DNA of 64,000 nt, taken from Neptuniibacter victor (GTDB taxonomy: Bacteria > Pseudomonadota > Gammaproteobacteria > Pseudomonadales > Balneatricaceae). Under the pieces are notes generated by a model. The model saw only the letters and a program-made list of their open reading frames with translations, ran no database searches and was not told the DNA's origin. Shown here piece by piece: positions 9,915-19,338 of this stretch. Both the position numbers and the translations under genes were made by a program. Where the stretch lies: positions 186,001 through 250,000 of the forward strand of contig AP025763.1 of NCBI GenBank assembly GCA_027943745.1, in the 5' to 3' direction. Within the stretch, counting starts at the first letter, position 1. Every line of letters begins with the position of its first letter.

Positions 9915-11165
9915 TTAGGCGCTTGCCTGTTCTTCCGGCATGGGTAGTTCGGGAAGACCTGAAGCGACCAAATTAAGGTTTTGTTGTAGCAGTTGTTGAG
10001 CGCGTTCATTATCACCGAGGTGGCGTAATAGACGAGCAAGTTCGGCAAGGGTTTCTGAGCAAGGCTCGATCTCTAAGCTTTGTTCAAAATACTTAACGGC
10101 TTGTCCCCAGTGTTGGTTTCGCATGGATAGGCGGCCAAGTGTGAGTAGTAAGGCAGGGCTCTCTTCATGTGATTTGAGCCAGCTGCGAGCATTGTCGAGC
10201 TGCTTCTTGGTATTTTCACCATTTAGCCGACCATACAGATTTACCAGCTTTTCATTCCAGTTACGTTTAATAAGGTCACGCAAGTTTTGCTCAGCGCGGC
10301 TCTCTGCGCCAAGGGAAACCAAAAGCTCTGTATAACGTTGGACGAGATCACTGTCACGTGATTGCTCATTTGGCAGGTCCTGCCATGTCTTGCCCAATGC
10401 TTTTAGGCGATCGTCATCGCTTGTTTCTATAGGTAGCTTGTTTAGGCTGTCATCTAGAAGCTGGCTATAGCACTGACGGTTCAGCTCTTCTAACTCTTCG
10501 CCTTTTAGCGCTTGGTGCTTTTGCAGTAGCGGTAGAAGTTTTGAAAGTGCTTGCCAGTCATTGAGACGGACATAGATATCTTTCAGCAATTTCATTACGT
10601 AGGTGTTTTTAGGCGCTAATGTCCGTAAACGTAGTAGTGTGGCTAGGCAGGGTTCAAGTTGCCCTCTTGAAAGCTGGATTTCAGCTTGAGAGATCGCAAC
10701 GGTTACTTCTGCTTCTGGTGTTGTACTACGCGCCTTCTGTAGAAGGTCGTCAGTTGCCTGCTCGTTGTTTTGTTCATGGGCAGCACGTGCCGCTGCTAAA
10801 TAGTTAATAAGAGGCAGGTCGGAACGCTCAGCCGCTTGCGCTAGCTGTTTCTGTGCTTGGGCCCAGTTGCCTTCGGATAGCGATGTTAGCCCCTTGAGGG
10901 TTTTGCGACGGCTAATGCGTTGATTGCGGTGATCCTTCCAGGCTTTTAGTTTTGCGGTAGGAAGTTGAGTACGCGTTAGTAGGTTAACGATCCAGTGTGT
11001 CGCGATAAAGATAATAAGCAGGGCGACAAGAAGTACCCATAGGCTAGTCTCAATCGTCGTTTGGTTGTATGCGATGAGCACATAACCTGAATCCTTGATC
11101 ATCAACTCGCCGACGAAAGCACCGGCGCCCAAAATAACAAGTAATAGAAGGAACAAGATTTTCAT
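9915..11165 (-). CDS. hemY: HemY-like TPR membrane protein of the heme operon
   Basis: Inner-membrane protein of 416 residues. Two transmembrane helices lie at about 1-20 and 40-60 (MKILFLLLLVILGAGAFVG; LWVLLVALLIIFIATHW), followed by a helical tetratricopeptide-repeat domain whose last repeats are clear (WGQAVKYFEQSLEIEPCSETLAELARLLRHLGDNERAQ). This is the proteobacterial HemY linked to heme synthesis, unrelated to the Bacillus protoporphyrinogen oxidase of the same name. Its precise role is unsettled. The start ATG overlaps the hemX stop by one base, so it is the last gene of hemC-hemD-hemX-hemY. Confidence 0.9.
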   Translation of the reverse strand: MKILFLLLLVILGAGAFVGELMIKDSGYVLIAYNQTTIETSLWVLLVALLIIFIATHWIVNLLTRTQLPTAKLKAWKDHRNQRISRRKTLKGLTSLSEGNWAQAQKQLAQAAERSDLPLINYLAAARAAHEQNNEQATDDLLQKARSTTPEAEVTVAISQAEIQLSRGQLEPCLATLLRLRTLAPKNTYVMKLLKDIYVRLNDWQALSKLLPLLQKHQALKGEELEELNRQCYSQLLDDSLNKLPIETSDDDRLKALGKTWQDLPNEQSRDSDLVQRYTELLVSLGAESRAEQNLRDLIKRNWNEKLVNLYGRLNGENTKKQLDNARSWLKSHEESPALLLTLGRLSMRNQHWGQAVKYFEQSLEIEPCSETLAELARLLRHLGDNERAQQLLQQNLNLVASGLPELPMPEEQASA

Positions 11166-12439
11166 TAGGATGCCCCTTGTTCCTTAAGTTTGGTCATCTG
11201 CGTTAGGTAGCCCTTTAATGTACGCAGAGAGCCTGAGATATCAGGCATTTTGCTAGTGACTTGAACACTTTGTAGCTCAGAAATACCACGTAGCAGGCTT
11301 TGAGTCGTACCGTCTTTTTCCTCAAAGTAGGTTTCTATCCACTCGTGTGCTTTCACTAAGCTGGCATCGTAAGACGCTTGTTTACGCTGAAGAAGCGCTA
11401 GTTGAGCTTGTTCCAACATCAGATGTAAGTTCTGCTGAAGGTAATAGCTCTGCTCAGGAGATAGAAGGGGCTCAATCGGTTCATCTCGATGCTGAATAAC
11501 GACTAATTTATCTAGCTTGCTGACGGCGTTGCCCCACGATTCTTCTAATCCGGCAGTCCATGATTCTGATACCGCTTCCGGGGTGACCTCTTCGAGTAAA
11601 TCTGGAAGTTTACGTTGTTCTGAAATAGGGATGAGTCGCAGATTAGAAACTTGACTGTTAAGCGCACCTAGTTTGAGGAAAACGCCCTCTGTATCAAGTG
11701 ACGGAACTGCTTCGAGCGCGGCAATATCTGCCGCTAAGGACTTCCGTACTTCGTAGATAGAAACATCATCGGTTTCTTTGAGTATTTTGTCAGCAGATTT
11801 TAACAGTTTGATCGCACCGTCGGTGGTTTGCTCCATGAGCACGCGCTGATTGGCTAAGCGAAGTAAGTACTCTACTTCGGCCAGTAGCCAGTCTTTGCGA
11901 GAGGTATTCTGAGTAGCGGTTACTTGTTGGATGCTTTTTGTTAAGCGAGCTTGTAGCTCATTAATATTGTTTTTGTCGGATTGGCTTTGAGCCTGGAGTT
12001 GGCCTAACTTTTGGTTCATGCTTGCAATGGCTTGATCTAGAGAGCCACGCGCTTCGTTCAGCGACGTGCTTACCTGTGATTCGATTGCCGCATTATTCTG
12101 GGCGACATTGCTATCTTGTTGTAGAGAAAGCCAATATAAGTAACCTGCTGCGCCAAGCGCAATAATCGATATTGGTAAGGCTAGCTTGCCAGGCCATGTG
12201 GCAGGCTTTTTCTCTTTTGCATTCGGTACTTCGGGTTCTGTTTGCGTGACAGGTGGCGGTGATGCGTCATCTTCTTCTTTGCTGGCTTCAGCTTGAGTGT
12301 CAGCAACATCAACTACGTCGCCTTGGGCTTCTTCGACGCTGTCCTTAGATTCCACTGTGTCATTTTCAATACTGTTGTCCGTATCTTTGATTACGTCTTC
12401 AGTCTTGTCTTCCTGTGGCTTTTTTTTCTTGTCGCTCAT
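11165..12439 (-). CDS. hemX: HemX, membrane-anchored heme-operon protein
   Basis: 424-residue protein often labelled a putative uroporphyrinogen-III C-methyltransferase, but it contains no methyltransferase motif. It has an acidic, lysine-rich, low-complexity cytosolic N-terminus (about 1-80), one transmembrane helix at about 86-106 (LALPISIIALGAAGYLYWL), and a long coiled-coil and helical periplasmic part (NQKLGQLQAQSQSDKNNINE; LAEVEYLLRLANQRVL). The LRLANQR segment is typical of the family. It lies 23 bases after hemD and touches hemY. An architectural or heme-operon scaffolding role is inferred. Confidence 0.9.
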   Translation of the reverse strand: MSDKKKKPQEDKTEDVIKDTDNSIENDTVESKDSVEEAQGDVVDVADTQAEASKEEDDASPPPVTQTEPEVPNAKEKKPATWPGKLALPISIIALGAAGYLYWLSLQQDSNVAQNNAAIESQVSTSLNEARGSLDQAIASMNQKLGQLQAQSQSDKNNINELQARLTKSIQQVTATQNTSRKDWLLAEVEYLLRLANQRVLMEQTTDGAIKLLKSADKILKETDDVSIYEVRKSLAADIAALEAVPSLDTEGVFLKLGALNSQVSNLRLIPISEQRKLPDLLEEVTPEAVSESWTAGLEESWGNAVSKLDKLVVIQHRDEPIEPLLSPEQSYYLQQNLHLMLEQAQLALLQRKQASYDASLVKAHEWIETYFEEKDGTTQSLLRGISELQSVQVTSKMPDISGSLRTLKGYLTQMTKLKEQGAS

Positions 12440-12462
12440 CTGTCGATTTCCGCAAAAGTCAG

Positions 12463-13248
12463 TTACTGCATCACTGCCTCGATCATCGATTGATCGTCTG
12501 GGCCTGATGCTGTTGTTATCCGTTTGAATCCTTTTAATTCAGCCGCTTCTTTAATGCGTTCACTGGGCACTACAAGATGACAGTCTAATAGTGAATCCGT
12601 GCTGAATTGTTGTTTACTGCCTAACCCAACCCTTAGTAAATTAGCCAGCCCTTCGCCGCTGCTGATGAGAATAGCATCAGGAGGGGTCTTGAATAGGGCG
12701 TCAGTTATCTCGCTATCTTCGTATTGGGGTGTTACTCGGCGATAGAGTTCAGCATAGCTAACCTCGGCGCCTCGTGCACGAAGTTCTGTGGCCAATTTTT
12801 CTCGGCCGCCTTCTCCGCGCATGATGAGTACTTTATCGCCTGCTATATTCTGTAGTACTGGTGCTTTAAGTAGTGCTTCTGAATCGTACCCTAGTGGGCT
12901 GTGATAGGCATCTATACCATAGTTGCTCAGGGTGATAGCACTTTGTTTACCGATCGCGAGCCAATTGACCCCTAACGGGAGTTGAGGCCAATATTGGTCT
13001 ATCCAGTCGTAGCCTGAATGCACTGCATTGGGGCTAATAAAGATAATGTGCTGGTAGAGATCAAGGTCTAATATCTGTTGTTTTATCTGATGATAGTTAT
13101 TGTCATCGGGCGTGATGTTTTTAATCGATATCAATGGGAAGGCAACAGGCTCCGCGCCTTGTTGGCGGAGCTGTTGAATTAGATTGCCTGCCTGGTGCTG
13201 AGGTCGTGTGACCAGCACCTTAAAATGGGGTTTGTCAGGATTAAGCAT
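12463..13248 (-). CDS. hemD: Uroporphyrinogen-III synthase
   Basis: Closes and inverts ring D of hydroxymethylbilane to give uroporphyrinogen III. The start is taken as the ATG at 13248, giving 261 residues beginning [16 protein letters not shown], the usual N-terminus. The longer frame reaching 13380 would run deep into hemC. With this start the gene overlaps the hemC stop by 8 bases (ATGCTTAA), showing translational coupling. The family is poorly conserved, but [27 protein letters not shown] and the [20 protein letters not shown] segment are typical of its two domains. Confidence 0.93.
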   Translation of the reverse strand: MLNPDKPHFKVLVTRPQHQAGNLIQQLRQQGAEPVAFPLISIKNITPDDNNYHQIKQQILDLDLYQHIIFISPNAVHSGYDWIDQYWPQLPLGVNWLAIGKQSAITLSNYGIDAYHSPLGYDSEALLKAPVLQNIAGDKVLIMRGEGGREKLATELRARGAEVSYAELYRRVTPQYEDSEITDALFKTPPDAILISSGEGLANLLRVGLGSKQQFSTDSLLDCHLVVPSERIKEAAELKGFKRITTASGPDDQSMIEAVMQ

Positions 13249-14182
13249 TTTCTGCGTTATAAACTGCATCCAGTATTTCTTTGGCGCCAGCATCAAGTAA
13301 ACGCTCGGCAACACGGATGCCCATTGCTTCGGCATCAGTTGGTTTGCCTGTTTCCTCATCGCGAAGTATGAGAGTGCCATCAGGTTTTGCTACCAGCCCA
13401 CGCAGATAAAGTTCGCTATTGTCATCGTTAAGTGTCGCGTAGCAAGCGATAGGCACTTGGCAGCCACCTTCCAGGCGACGATTCATCGCGCGTTCAGCGG
13501 TAACGCGCCAAGAGGTTTCTTGGTCGTGAAGCGGCTGAAGAAGCTTTATAAGTTCGAGATCATCTGTGCGACATTCAATCCCGACAGCGCCTTGCCCACC
13601 AGCTGGAAGGCTAAAATCTACTGAGATTTCTGAACGTATGCGCTCAGGCATCTCTAGGCGAAGTAAGCCCGCAGTAGCCAAAATGATAGCGTCATATTCG
13701 CCATCATCTAGCTTGCGTAAACGCGTATTAACATTTCCACGTAGCCACTTGATCTCTAGATCAGGGCGTTTTTCTCGTATCTGCGCTTCACGTCGCAATG
13801 ATGATGTGCCAACTACTGCGCCTGCTGGTAAATCATCAATACCGTTGTGATTGTTAGAAACGAAAGCGTCTGTTGGTCGTTCGCGAGGGCAGATTACAGC
13901 AAGGCCAAGGCCTTCGGGGAACTCCATCGGTACATCTTTCATAGAATGTACGGCGATATCGGCATCGCCGGCGAGCATCGCTTCTTGAAGTTCTTTCACA
14001 AACAGGCCTTTTCCGCCTACCTTTGCTAGCGGCGCATCCAATATCTTGTCGCCTTTAGAGACCAGTCCATGTAGTTCGATTTGAACGTCAGGGTGATGCC
14101 TTTCTAATTCGGCTTTTACATATTCAGCCTGCCATAGGGCAAGTGGGCTTTTTCGGGTCGCAATGCGGATGGTTCTGCTCAT
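13241..14182 (-). CDS. hemC: Hydroxymethylbilane synthase (porphobilinogen deaminase)
   Basis: Joins four porphobilinogen units into hydroxymethylbilane for heme and related tetrapyrroles. The ATG at 14182 gives 313 residues starting [18 protein letters not shown], as in the family; the longer frame upstream lacks homology. Cofactor and substrate arginines are visible ([10 protein letters not shown], about 125-134; [12 protein letters not shown], about 148-159), and the dipyrromethane-binding cysteine is Cys241 in EGGCQVP. It is the first gene of the hem cluster and is divergent from argH. Unlike in Pseudomonas, no algZ-algR pair lies between argH and hemC. Confidence 0.98.
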   Translation of the reverse strand: MSRTIRIATRKSPLALWQAEYVKAELERHHPDVQIELHGLVSKGDKILDAPLAKVGGKGLFVKELQEAMLAGDADIAVHSMKDVPMEFPEGLGLAVICPRERPTDAFVSNNHNGIDDLPAGAVVGTSSLRREAQIREKRPDLEIKWLRGNVNTRLRKLDDGEYDAIILATAGLLRLEMPERIRSEISVDFSLPAGGQGAVGIECRTDDLELIKLLQPLHDQETSWRVTAERAMNRRLEGGCQVPIACYATLNDDNSELYLRGLVAKPDGTLILRDEETGKPTDAEAMGIRVAERLLDAGAKEILDAVYNAENA

Positions 14183-14272
14183 AAAAGTTGTCTCTAGCAC
14201 GACATTTAAAATATTTGTTGTCGATTGTAGCAGATTGCAGTGCTTGTTATAGCCGCGTGAAGTCAAAGGGCG

Positions 14273-14281
14273 TGATATAAT
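14273..14281 (+). promoter_or_regulatory. Extended -10 candidate promoter for argH
   Basis: TGATATAAT at 14273-14281 is an exact extended -10 element located 69 bases before the argH ATG in the hemC/argH divergent region. No good -35 is seen, which is common for extended -10 promoters. Confidence 0.45.
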
Positions 14282-14349
14282 GTTGCGCAAATTTATTGAG
14301 CTGGCTCAAAAAAGAGCGAAAGCGTAACCGAATGATTAGAGGTTTTCCC

Positions 14350-15744
14350 ATGAGTGATAAAACCAACCAGCAGTGGGGTGGTCGTTTTAATGAGCCAACC
14401 GATGCATTTGTCGCACGTTTCACGGCATCAGTGGAATTTGATCAACGCATGTATCTGCAGGATATTCGCGGTTCTATCGCTCATGCAAAAATGCTAACAA
14501 AAGCAGGTGTTCTAACTGAGCAAGAACGTGATGATATTATTCGCGGTTTAGGTGAAATACGTGTAGAGATTGAACGCGGTGAGTTTGAGTGGTCGATTGA
14601 GCTAGAAGATGTGCATATGAACATCGAAGCGGCGTTGACGGCGAAAATTGGCATTACGGGTAAAAAGCTTCATACCGGTCGTTCGCGTAATGACCAGGTT
14701 GCTACGGATATTCGCTTATACCTGCGTGATGAGATCGATCACATCCTAGCTGAGATTACACGACTTCAGCAGGGTATGCTGGCATTAGCTGAAGCTGAAG
14801 CAGATACGATTATGCCTGGCTTTACCCATCTTCAAACTGCGCAGCCGGTGACTTTTGGTCATCACATCTTGGCCTGGTTTGAAATGTTGATGCGTGACTA
14901 CGGTCGTTTTGTCGATTGTCGTGAACGCGCGAATATCATGCCATTGGGTGCTGCTGCTTTAGCGGGCACGACTTATCCCATTCAGCGTGATTACACTTGC
15001 GAGCTGCTTGAGTTTAATTCACCCGCTGAAAACTCATTAGATGCTGTTTCGGATCGTGACTTTGCAATTGAGTTCTGCTCTGCTTCTAGTATTTTGTTGA
15101 TGCATATGACGCGTATGTCTGAAGAGCTTGTGCTTTGGACCTCGGCTCAGTTTGATTTCATTAATCTGCCTGATCGTTTCTGTACTGGCTCATCTATTAT
15201 GCCGCAGAAGAAAAATCCAGATGTGCCAGAGTTAGTTCGTGGTAAGTCGGGTCGTGTCTACGGCCACTTAATGAGCTTGTTAACACTGATGAAGTCTCAA
15301 CCACTGGCGTACAATAAAGATAACCAAGAAGATAAAGAGCCATTATTCGATACCATTGATACGGTTAAGGGCTGCTTACGCGCCTTTGCCGACATGGTGC
15401 CGGCGTTAGAATCTAAAAAAGAGAGTATGCGTGAAGCGGCGCTTCGTGGCTTCTCAACGGCTACTGATCTGGCTGATTACCTCGTACGTAAAGGGATGCC
15501 TTTCCGTGATGCGCATGAGGTGGTAGGTAAATCTGTTGCTTATGGTATTGAGCAGAATAAAGACCTAGGTGAGATGAACTTAGAAGAACTTGTTCAGTTC
15601 TCTGATACGATCGAGCAAGATGTATTTGATGTTTTGAGCTTAGAAGGTTCTGTTGCTGCGCGTGATCATATTGGTGGTACAGCACCTAATCAGGTTAGAG
15701 CAGCGGTCAAACGTGGACAAGCTAAGCTAGACCAGCGTGGTTAA
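14350..15744 (+). CDS. argH: Argininosuccinate lyase
   Basis: Last enzyme of arginine synthesis, splitting argininosuccinate into arginine and fumarate; cytosolic tetramer of the fumarase/aspartase superfamily. The ATG at 14350 is chosen because the product then begins [18 protein letters not shown], as in the family, and AGAGG precedes it. Length is 464 residues (E. coli 457). The signature loop [11 protein letters not shown] begins at residue 280 and contains the catalytic serine. [12 protein letters not shown] and [10 protein letters not shown] are the other two conserved regions. It is monocistronic with a strong terminator. Confidence 0.98.
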   Translation: MSDKTNQQWGGRFNEPTDAFVARFTASVEFDQRMYLQDIRGSIAHAKMLTKAGVLTEQERDDIIRGLGEIRVEIERGEFEWSIELEDVHMNIEAALTAKIGITGKKLHTGRSRNDQVATDIRLYLRDEIDHILAEITRLQQGMLALAEAEADTIMPGFTHLQTAQPVTFGHHILAWFEMLMRDYGRFVDCRERANIMPLGAAALAGTTYPIQRDYTCELLEFNSPAENSLDAVSDRDFAIEFCSASSILLMHMTRMSEELVLWTSAQFDFINLPDRFCTGSSIMPQKKNPDVPELVRGKSGRVYGHLMSLLTLMKSQPLAYNKDNQEDKEPLFDTIDTVKGCLRAFADMVPALESKKESMREAALRGFSTATDLADYLVRKGMPFRDAHEVVGKSVAYGIEQNKDLGEMNLEELVQFSDTIEQDVFDVLSLEGSVAARDHIGGTAPNQVRAAVKRGQAKLDQRG

Positions 15745-15768
15745 GGCTACTTGATCAGTAATAAAAAT

Positions 15769-15793
15769 AACGCGCTTTTCAGCGCGTTTTTTT
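15769..15793 (+). terminator. Terminator of argH
   Basis: An 8-bp stem AACGCGCT/AGCGCGTT with a TTTC loop runs into seven T. It touches the last two bases of the convergent diguanylate cyclase gene. Confidence 0.9.
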
Positions 15794-17414
15794 ATGTCTT
15801 TGATCTGGTCGCGATAACGCTTTTATTACGCCCCTGCTGTTTTGCGAGGTAGAGGGCTTTATCTGCTGCTTGGTAAACTGCTTCGAATTGGTTGCCATGG
15901 TCAGGCGATGCCGCGACACCTATGGATATTGAATTGCCTTTTGCTTTCGGGAAATGCTTGCTAACGGCTTGTTCGTAACGCTTTCGTATCCATTCTGCTT
16001 TTTGAAAAGAGATATCGATTGTCGTATTCGGGAGTAAAATCAAAAACTCTTCACCACCATAACGGCATACTAGGTCGGTGTTACGGCATTCATCGGTCAT
16101 CACGTTGGACAGTAGTTTTAAAATTTCATCGCCTATTTTATGACCTAGTAGGTCATTTACCTTTTTAAAGTGGTCGACGTCGATCATCAATATACTTGTA
16201 GGGCCTCGCGTGTGATCAGTAAAACTGATGTTAGCGTGTTCCTCTAAAAAGCGACGATTATATAAACCGGTTAATGCGTCGTGGGTCGCTTGCTGCTGTA
16301 GTTCATCTTTCAGATGATTAATTTCAGCAATGGTTTGCTGGAGCTGAGCGTTTGATTTGCGCACCTGATTTTCTAGGCGCTTTTGTTCGGTAATGTCGGT
16401 CGAAATTCCTATGTAGCTATCAATCTCTCCCTGGTCGTTACGCATAGGGATCTTTACGGTCCAGTAATAAAAAGTCTCCTCCGGTGTGATGAAGGTCTCT
16501 ATGCAGGTGAGCTGCTCTTCATTTTCAAAAACCTGGCGATCAGTTCGGTCAAACTCTTCACCCTGTTCTGGACCGAGAAGGTCAAAGTTGTTCATCCCTA
16601 CAATTTCATCACTTTTGCGCTGAAATAAAGCTTCAGTCATGCGATTGATATAGGTGAATCTGCGCTCCCTATTTTTAATAAAAATATAAGCGCCAACGTT
16701 GTCTAAAATTGTCGATAGCTTGCGTTCACTGTCATGCAATTGCTGTTGAATGGCTTTCTGTTCAGTGATATCTGTCGATATGCCAAACAGACCGCTTCTA
16801 TTACCAAATTTATCATAAAGCGGTTTTTTGACGGCGAGATAATGTCTGTGTTGCTGAAGATGTGGCACATAGTTCAGCTCCTCCGTTTCTACCGTCTCTC
16901 CCTGCTCAATAACCGGTTGGTCGATCGCTTGTAAGGCTTTCCCTGTTTCAGGGCCAAAAAAAACGAGATCGTTGCTGCCAATAATCTCATCGATTGATCT
17001 TTCGAATAGCTCACAGACCCGTTGGTTGGCGTAGGTGTAGTTGAAATTTTTATCCTTGCAATAAACGTATGCACCCAAATGGTCAACGATATTAAAAAAG
17101 TTGTGCAGAGTATCTTCTGAGGGTACGGCTAGATTGATATTAATAGCTAGCAGGGTTTCTGTGTCAGAAGCGAGCGTAGAGATACTTAATGTGTAGTGTT
17201 GGTCTTGGTGAAAAAAAGGCGTCTCTAGCGTGATATCACAAGATTGAAGTGCAGATCTTAAGTGATTTTTCCACAAGCTTGAGGCGGGAAATTCATCACG
17301 GTTGATGCGTAGTAGCTTGCACGCAGCGTCATTAATGTAGACATATGACAGGTCTTCCTCTCTCACGATGAGATAGGCTTCTTTGAGTTGTGCAAAAAGC
17401 TCAGTGGTTTGCAT
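15792..17414 (-). CDS. Cytosolic diguanylate cyclase with three PAS-type sensor domains
   Basis: Predicted to make cyclic-di-GMP from two GTP. In 540 residues it has a short divergent PAS-like region (about 5-95), two well-conserved PAS/PAC units (about 105-220 and 230-345, each ending GISTDITEQK), a coiled-coil linker (about 345-375) and a GGDEF domain (about 376-535). The active site is GGEEF at 453-457. An RxxD product-inhibition site is present exactly five residues before it (RNTD at 444-447), so feedback inhibition is expected. There is no transmembrane segment or signal peptide, so it senses something in the cytosol; the two similar PAS units suggest internal duplication. The ligand is unknown. 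It stands alone, convergent with argH. Confidence 0.92.
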   Translation of the reverse strand: MQTTELFAQLKEAYLIVREEDLSYVYINDAACKLLRINRDEFPASSLWKNHLRSALQSCDITLETPFFHQDQHYTLSISTLASDTETLLAININLAVPSEDTLHNFFNIVDHLGAYVYCKDKNFNYTYANQRVCELFERSIDEIIGSNDLVFFGPETGKALQAIDQPVIEQGETVETEELNYVPHLQQHRHYLAVKKPLYDKFGNRSGLFGISTDITEQKAIQQQLHDSERKLSTILDNVGAYIFIKNRERRFTYINRMTEALFQRKSDEIVGMNNFDLLGPEQGEEFDRTDRQVFENEEQLTCIETFITPEETFYYWTVKIPMRNDQGEIDSYIGISTDITEQKRLENQVRKSNAQLQQTIAEINHLKDELQQQATHDALTGLYNRRFLEEHANISFTDHTRGPTSILMIDVDHFKKVNDLLGHKIGDEILKLLSNVMTDECRNTDLVCRYGGEEFLILLPNTTIDISFQKAEWIRKRYEQAVSKHFPKAKGNSISIGVAASPDHGNQFEAVYQAADKALYLAKQQGRNKSVIATRSKT

Positions 17415-17520
17415 CTATCGATTCCTCAGTGGTCATGAAGAATGTAGTGATAAGATTGTGTCGGTGAAATTAGAGAGCGCTTATTTCCCATGAGTGGGGT
17501 TATAAGCGCGTAATCGATTA

Positions 17521-18036
17521 TTAATTAAAAACAATATCAACCATTAAATCACTAGCGATTGCTTCAATTGACTCTTGCAGCTCGTCTAATTCTAGATCTG
17601 CGCTTGCCATTAGTTCCGCTTCCGCTTTAAACAGTAACTCTGCGGACATCGATCCAGAGACTAACTCTGTTGATAGGCGTTCAACGTTAACATGATGTTT
17701 GGCGAGTACGCTTGAAATGTCTCTTACAATCCCGGGTTTGTCATGTCCGACAAGCTCTAGTGTAAAGCTTTGAGTTGGGCCTGTGTTTTCCGGGCTATCA
17801 GAGCGTTCTGCGGTTACTTTCAAGCCTTGGGATTCTAAAGCGGTTAGGGCGTTGATTAATGCATCCGCTTTGTCGGCGGGAACTTCAGTAATCAAAATGC
17901 CTGCAAATTTACCCGCTAGACGAGACATACCGGATTCAAGCCAGTTTCCGCCGTTTTCGGTAATCGTTTGTGCTAGCATCTCAACCAAGCCTGGTTTATC
18001 TGGGCCGATGACGGTTAAAACTAATGATGTCGTCAT
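17521..18036 (-). CDS. Tandem ACT-domain protein of the GcvR family
   Basis: 171 residues from the ATG at 18036. A GTG at 18048 is also in frame but overlaps the GTGGAG ribosome site, so it is not preferred. Two ACT domains are seen: LVLTVIGPDKPGLVEMLAQTI near the N-terminus and FTLELVGHDKPGIVRDISSV from about 90. Each carries the DKPG amino-acid-binding loop. The family includes GcvR, which restrains the glycine-cleavage activator GcvA, but no gcvA is in this window and gcvT-gcvH lies 7.6 kb away. The regulatory role is inferred from family only. It is divergent from the AEC transporter gene, with 54 bases between the starts. Confidence 0.8.
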   Translation of the reverse strand: MTTSLVLTVIGPDKPGLVEMLAQTITENGGNWLESGMSRLAGKFAGILITEVPADKADALINALTALESQGLKVTAERSDSPENTGPTQSFTLELVGHDKPGIVRDISSVLAKHHVNVERLSTELVSGSMSAELLFKAEAELMASADLELDELQESIEAIASDLMVDIVFN

Positions 18037-18090
18037 AATAAGCTCCACTCTCTACTTAAATTGTTGGTTTTATAAAGTCACTATAACACT

Positions 18091-19020
18091 ATGATTGAAA
18101 TTATCAGCGCCCTATGGCCTGTATTTGCCCTGATTTTATTGGGCTATGTTGCGCGGCGTACCGGTTTTCCGGGTGAGTCATTTTGGCAGCAAGCGGAAAA
18201 GGCGACCTATTTTGTGCTTTTCCCGGTTTTGTTGGTGTCTCGGTTAGCAACAACCGATATGTCAGTAGCGGATCTAAAAAGTACGGGGCTTATTGTTTGC
18301 TTATTAGTGTTAATGGGGAGTGTTTTTGCTTTTTTAGTTCGCCCCTTTAGCGCTCGTGATGCTGCAGGTTTTACATCGATATACCAAGGTTCTGTTCGTT
18401 TTAATGTCTATGTTGGCTTGGCCGCTTCGGCGACACTTTTCGGTAGTTTAGGGGTCGCTGTCGGTGCTGTTGTTATGGCGTTAATGATCCCTTTGCTCAA
18501 TCTGTGTTGTGTTTTGGTGTTTTCATTTTTTACGCATAAGACTGGTAAGTTTAGTGCTATTCCCTTAGCGATAATAAAGAACCCCCTCATTATCAGTAGC
18601 CTCATTGGCCTGACATTGAATCAAACGGGAATCGGTTTCCCGTTAGTGATCGAGCCTGTTGCAGAACTGCTAAGCAGAATGGCTTTACCTTTAGGATTGT
18701 TGTCGGTGGGGGCGGGCTTAAGTTTCCGGGTATTGCTTAACAGCGGAATAGAGATCTGTTGGGCCTCTTTTATAAAGCTTTTATTGATGCCGTTGAGTGC
18801 TTTTGGGCTTTGTCTTTTATTTGGATTGGATAGTCAAAGTGCAGAGGTTATATGGCTGTATGCTGCGCTTCCTACTGCTACTTCATCCTATATTTTAGCC
18901 CGGCAGCTTGGTGGGGATGCGCCGATGATGGCTGCGATTGTGACAGGACAAACGCTCATTTCGATGATTTCCATACCTTTTATAATGATTTTCCTTGGTT
19001 TTTTGCAAAAATCATTATAA
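18091..19020 (+). CDS. AEC-family (auxin efflux carrier-like) transporter
   Basis: Integral membrane protein of 309 residues with about ten hydrophobic helices, matching the bacterial AEC/malate-permease family (IISALWPVFALILLGYVARR at the start, LPTATSSYILARQLGG near the end, both typical). Members export or exchange small organic acids or amino acids; the substrate here cannot be told. The gene is divergent from the GcvR-like gene. The start ATG is preceded by little ribosome-site sequence, but the first helix begins immediately, so no earlier start is needed. Confidence 0.85.
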   Translation: MIEIISALWPVFALILLGYVARRTGFPGESFWQQAEKATYFVLFPVLLVSRLATTDMSVADLKSTGLIVCLLVLMGSVFAFLVRPFSARDAAGFTSIYQGSVRFNVYVGLAASATLFGSLGVAVGAVVMALMIPLLNLCCVLVFSFFTHKTGKFSAIPLAIIKNPLIISSLIGLTLNQTGIGFPLVIEPVAELLSRMALPLGLLSVGAGLSFRVLLNSGIEICWASFIKLLLMPLSAFGLCLLFGLDSQSAEVIWLYAALPTATSSYILARQLGGDAPMMAAIVTGQTLISMISIPFIMIFLGFLQKSL

Positions 19021-19201
19021 ATCAGGGGGTAATTGGTGTTTTTTGTGTTTTTGGATTAAAATAAGTACGTAACTGGCCGATAGTTTGTTTGAGAGGTTTT
19101 TGCAAAAGCTTGCAAAAAATCTGAAATGTGGAAAACTACTGCGCCAGTCATCAAGCAAACGGGCGTTTGTTTGATACGCGGTAAACCTTATAGGCAGAGT
19201 A

Positions 19202-19327
19202 ATGAAAAAAGGTCCTGATCTAGTTTTGGTCTTGGTTGTTGTGTTTGTTCTTGGGTCGGTAATGACCGGAGTTTCGCACGCCGATTTCCAACTTGCGTCA
19301 CTTTTCGAACAAGTTTTTAATAGCTAA
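19202..19327 (+). CDS. 41-residue single-helix membrane microprotein
   Basis: A short frame starting MKKGPDLVLVLVVVFVLGSV and ending before LFEQVFNS. It has a lysine pair, then one strong hydrophobic helix (about 6-24), then a short polar tail. It lies in the 318-base gap between the AEC transporter and the 5-formyl-THF cyclo-ligase, pointing toward the latter. Support comes from the ATG, an upstream GCAGAG purine stretch, the textbook membrane-helix composition and a stop immediately after the amphipathic tail. Short proteins of this style occur in other gammaproteobacteria, from memory, but function is unknown. The remaining sequence 19021-19201 is AT-rich and shows no other gene. Confidence 0.55.
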   Translation: MKKGPDLVLVLVVVFVLGSVMTGVSHADFQLASLFEQVFNS

Positions 19328-19338
19328 ATTAGCTGCCT

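Noticed and set aside
13249-13380. Longer hemD start
   Set aside because: It would overlap hemC by 140 bases and adds residues with no family similarity; the ATG at 13248 gives the usual N-terminus and tight coupling.
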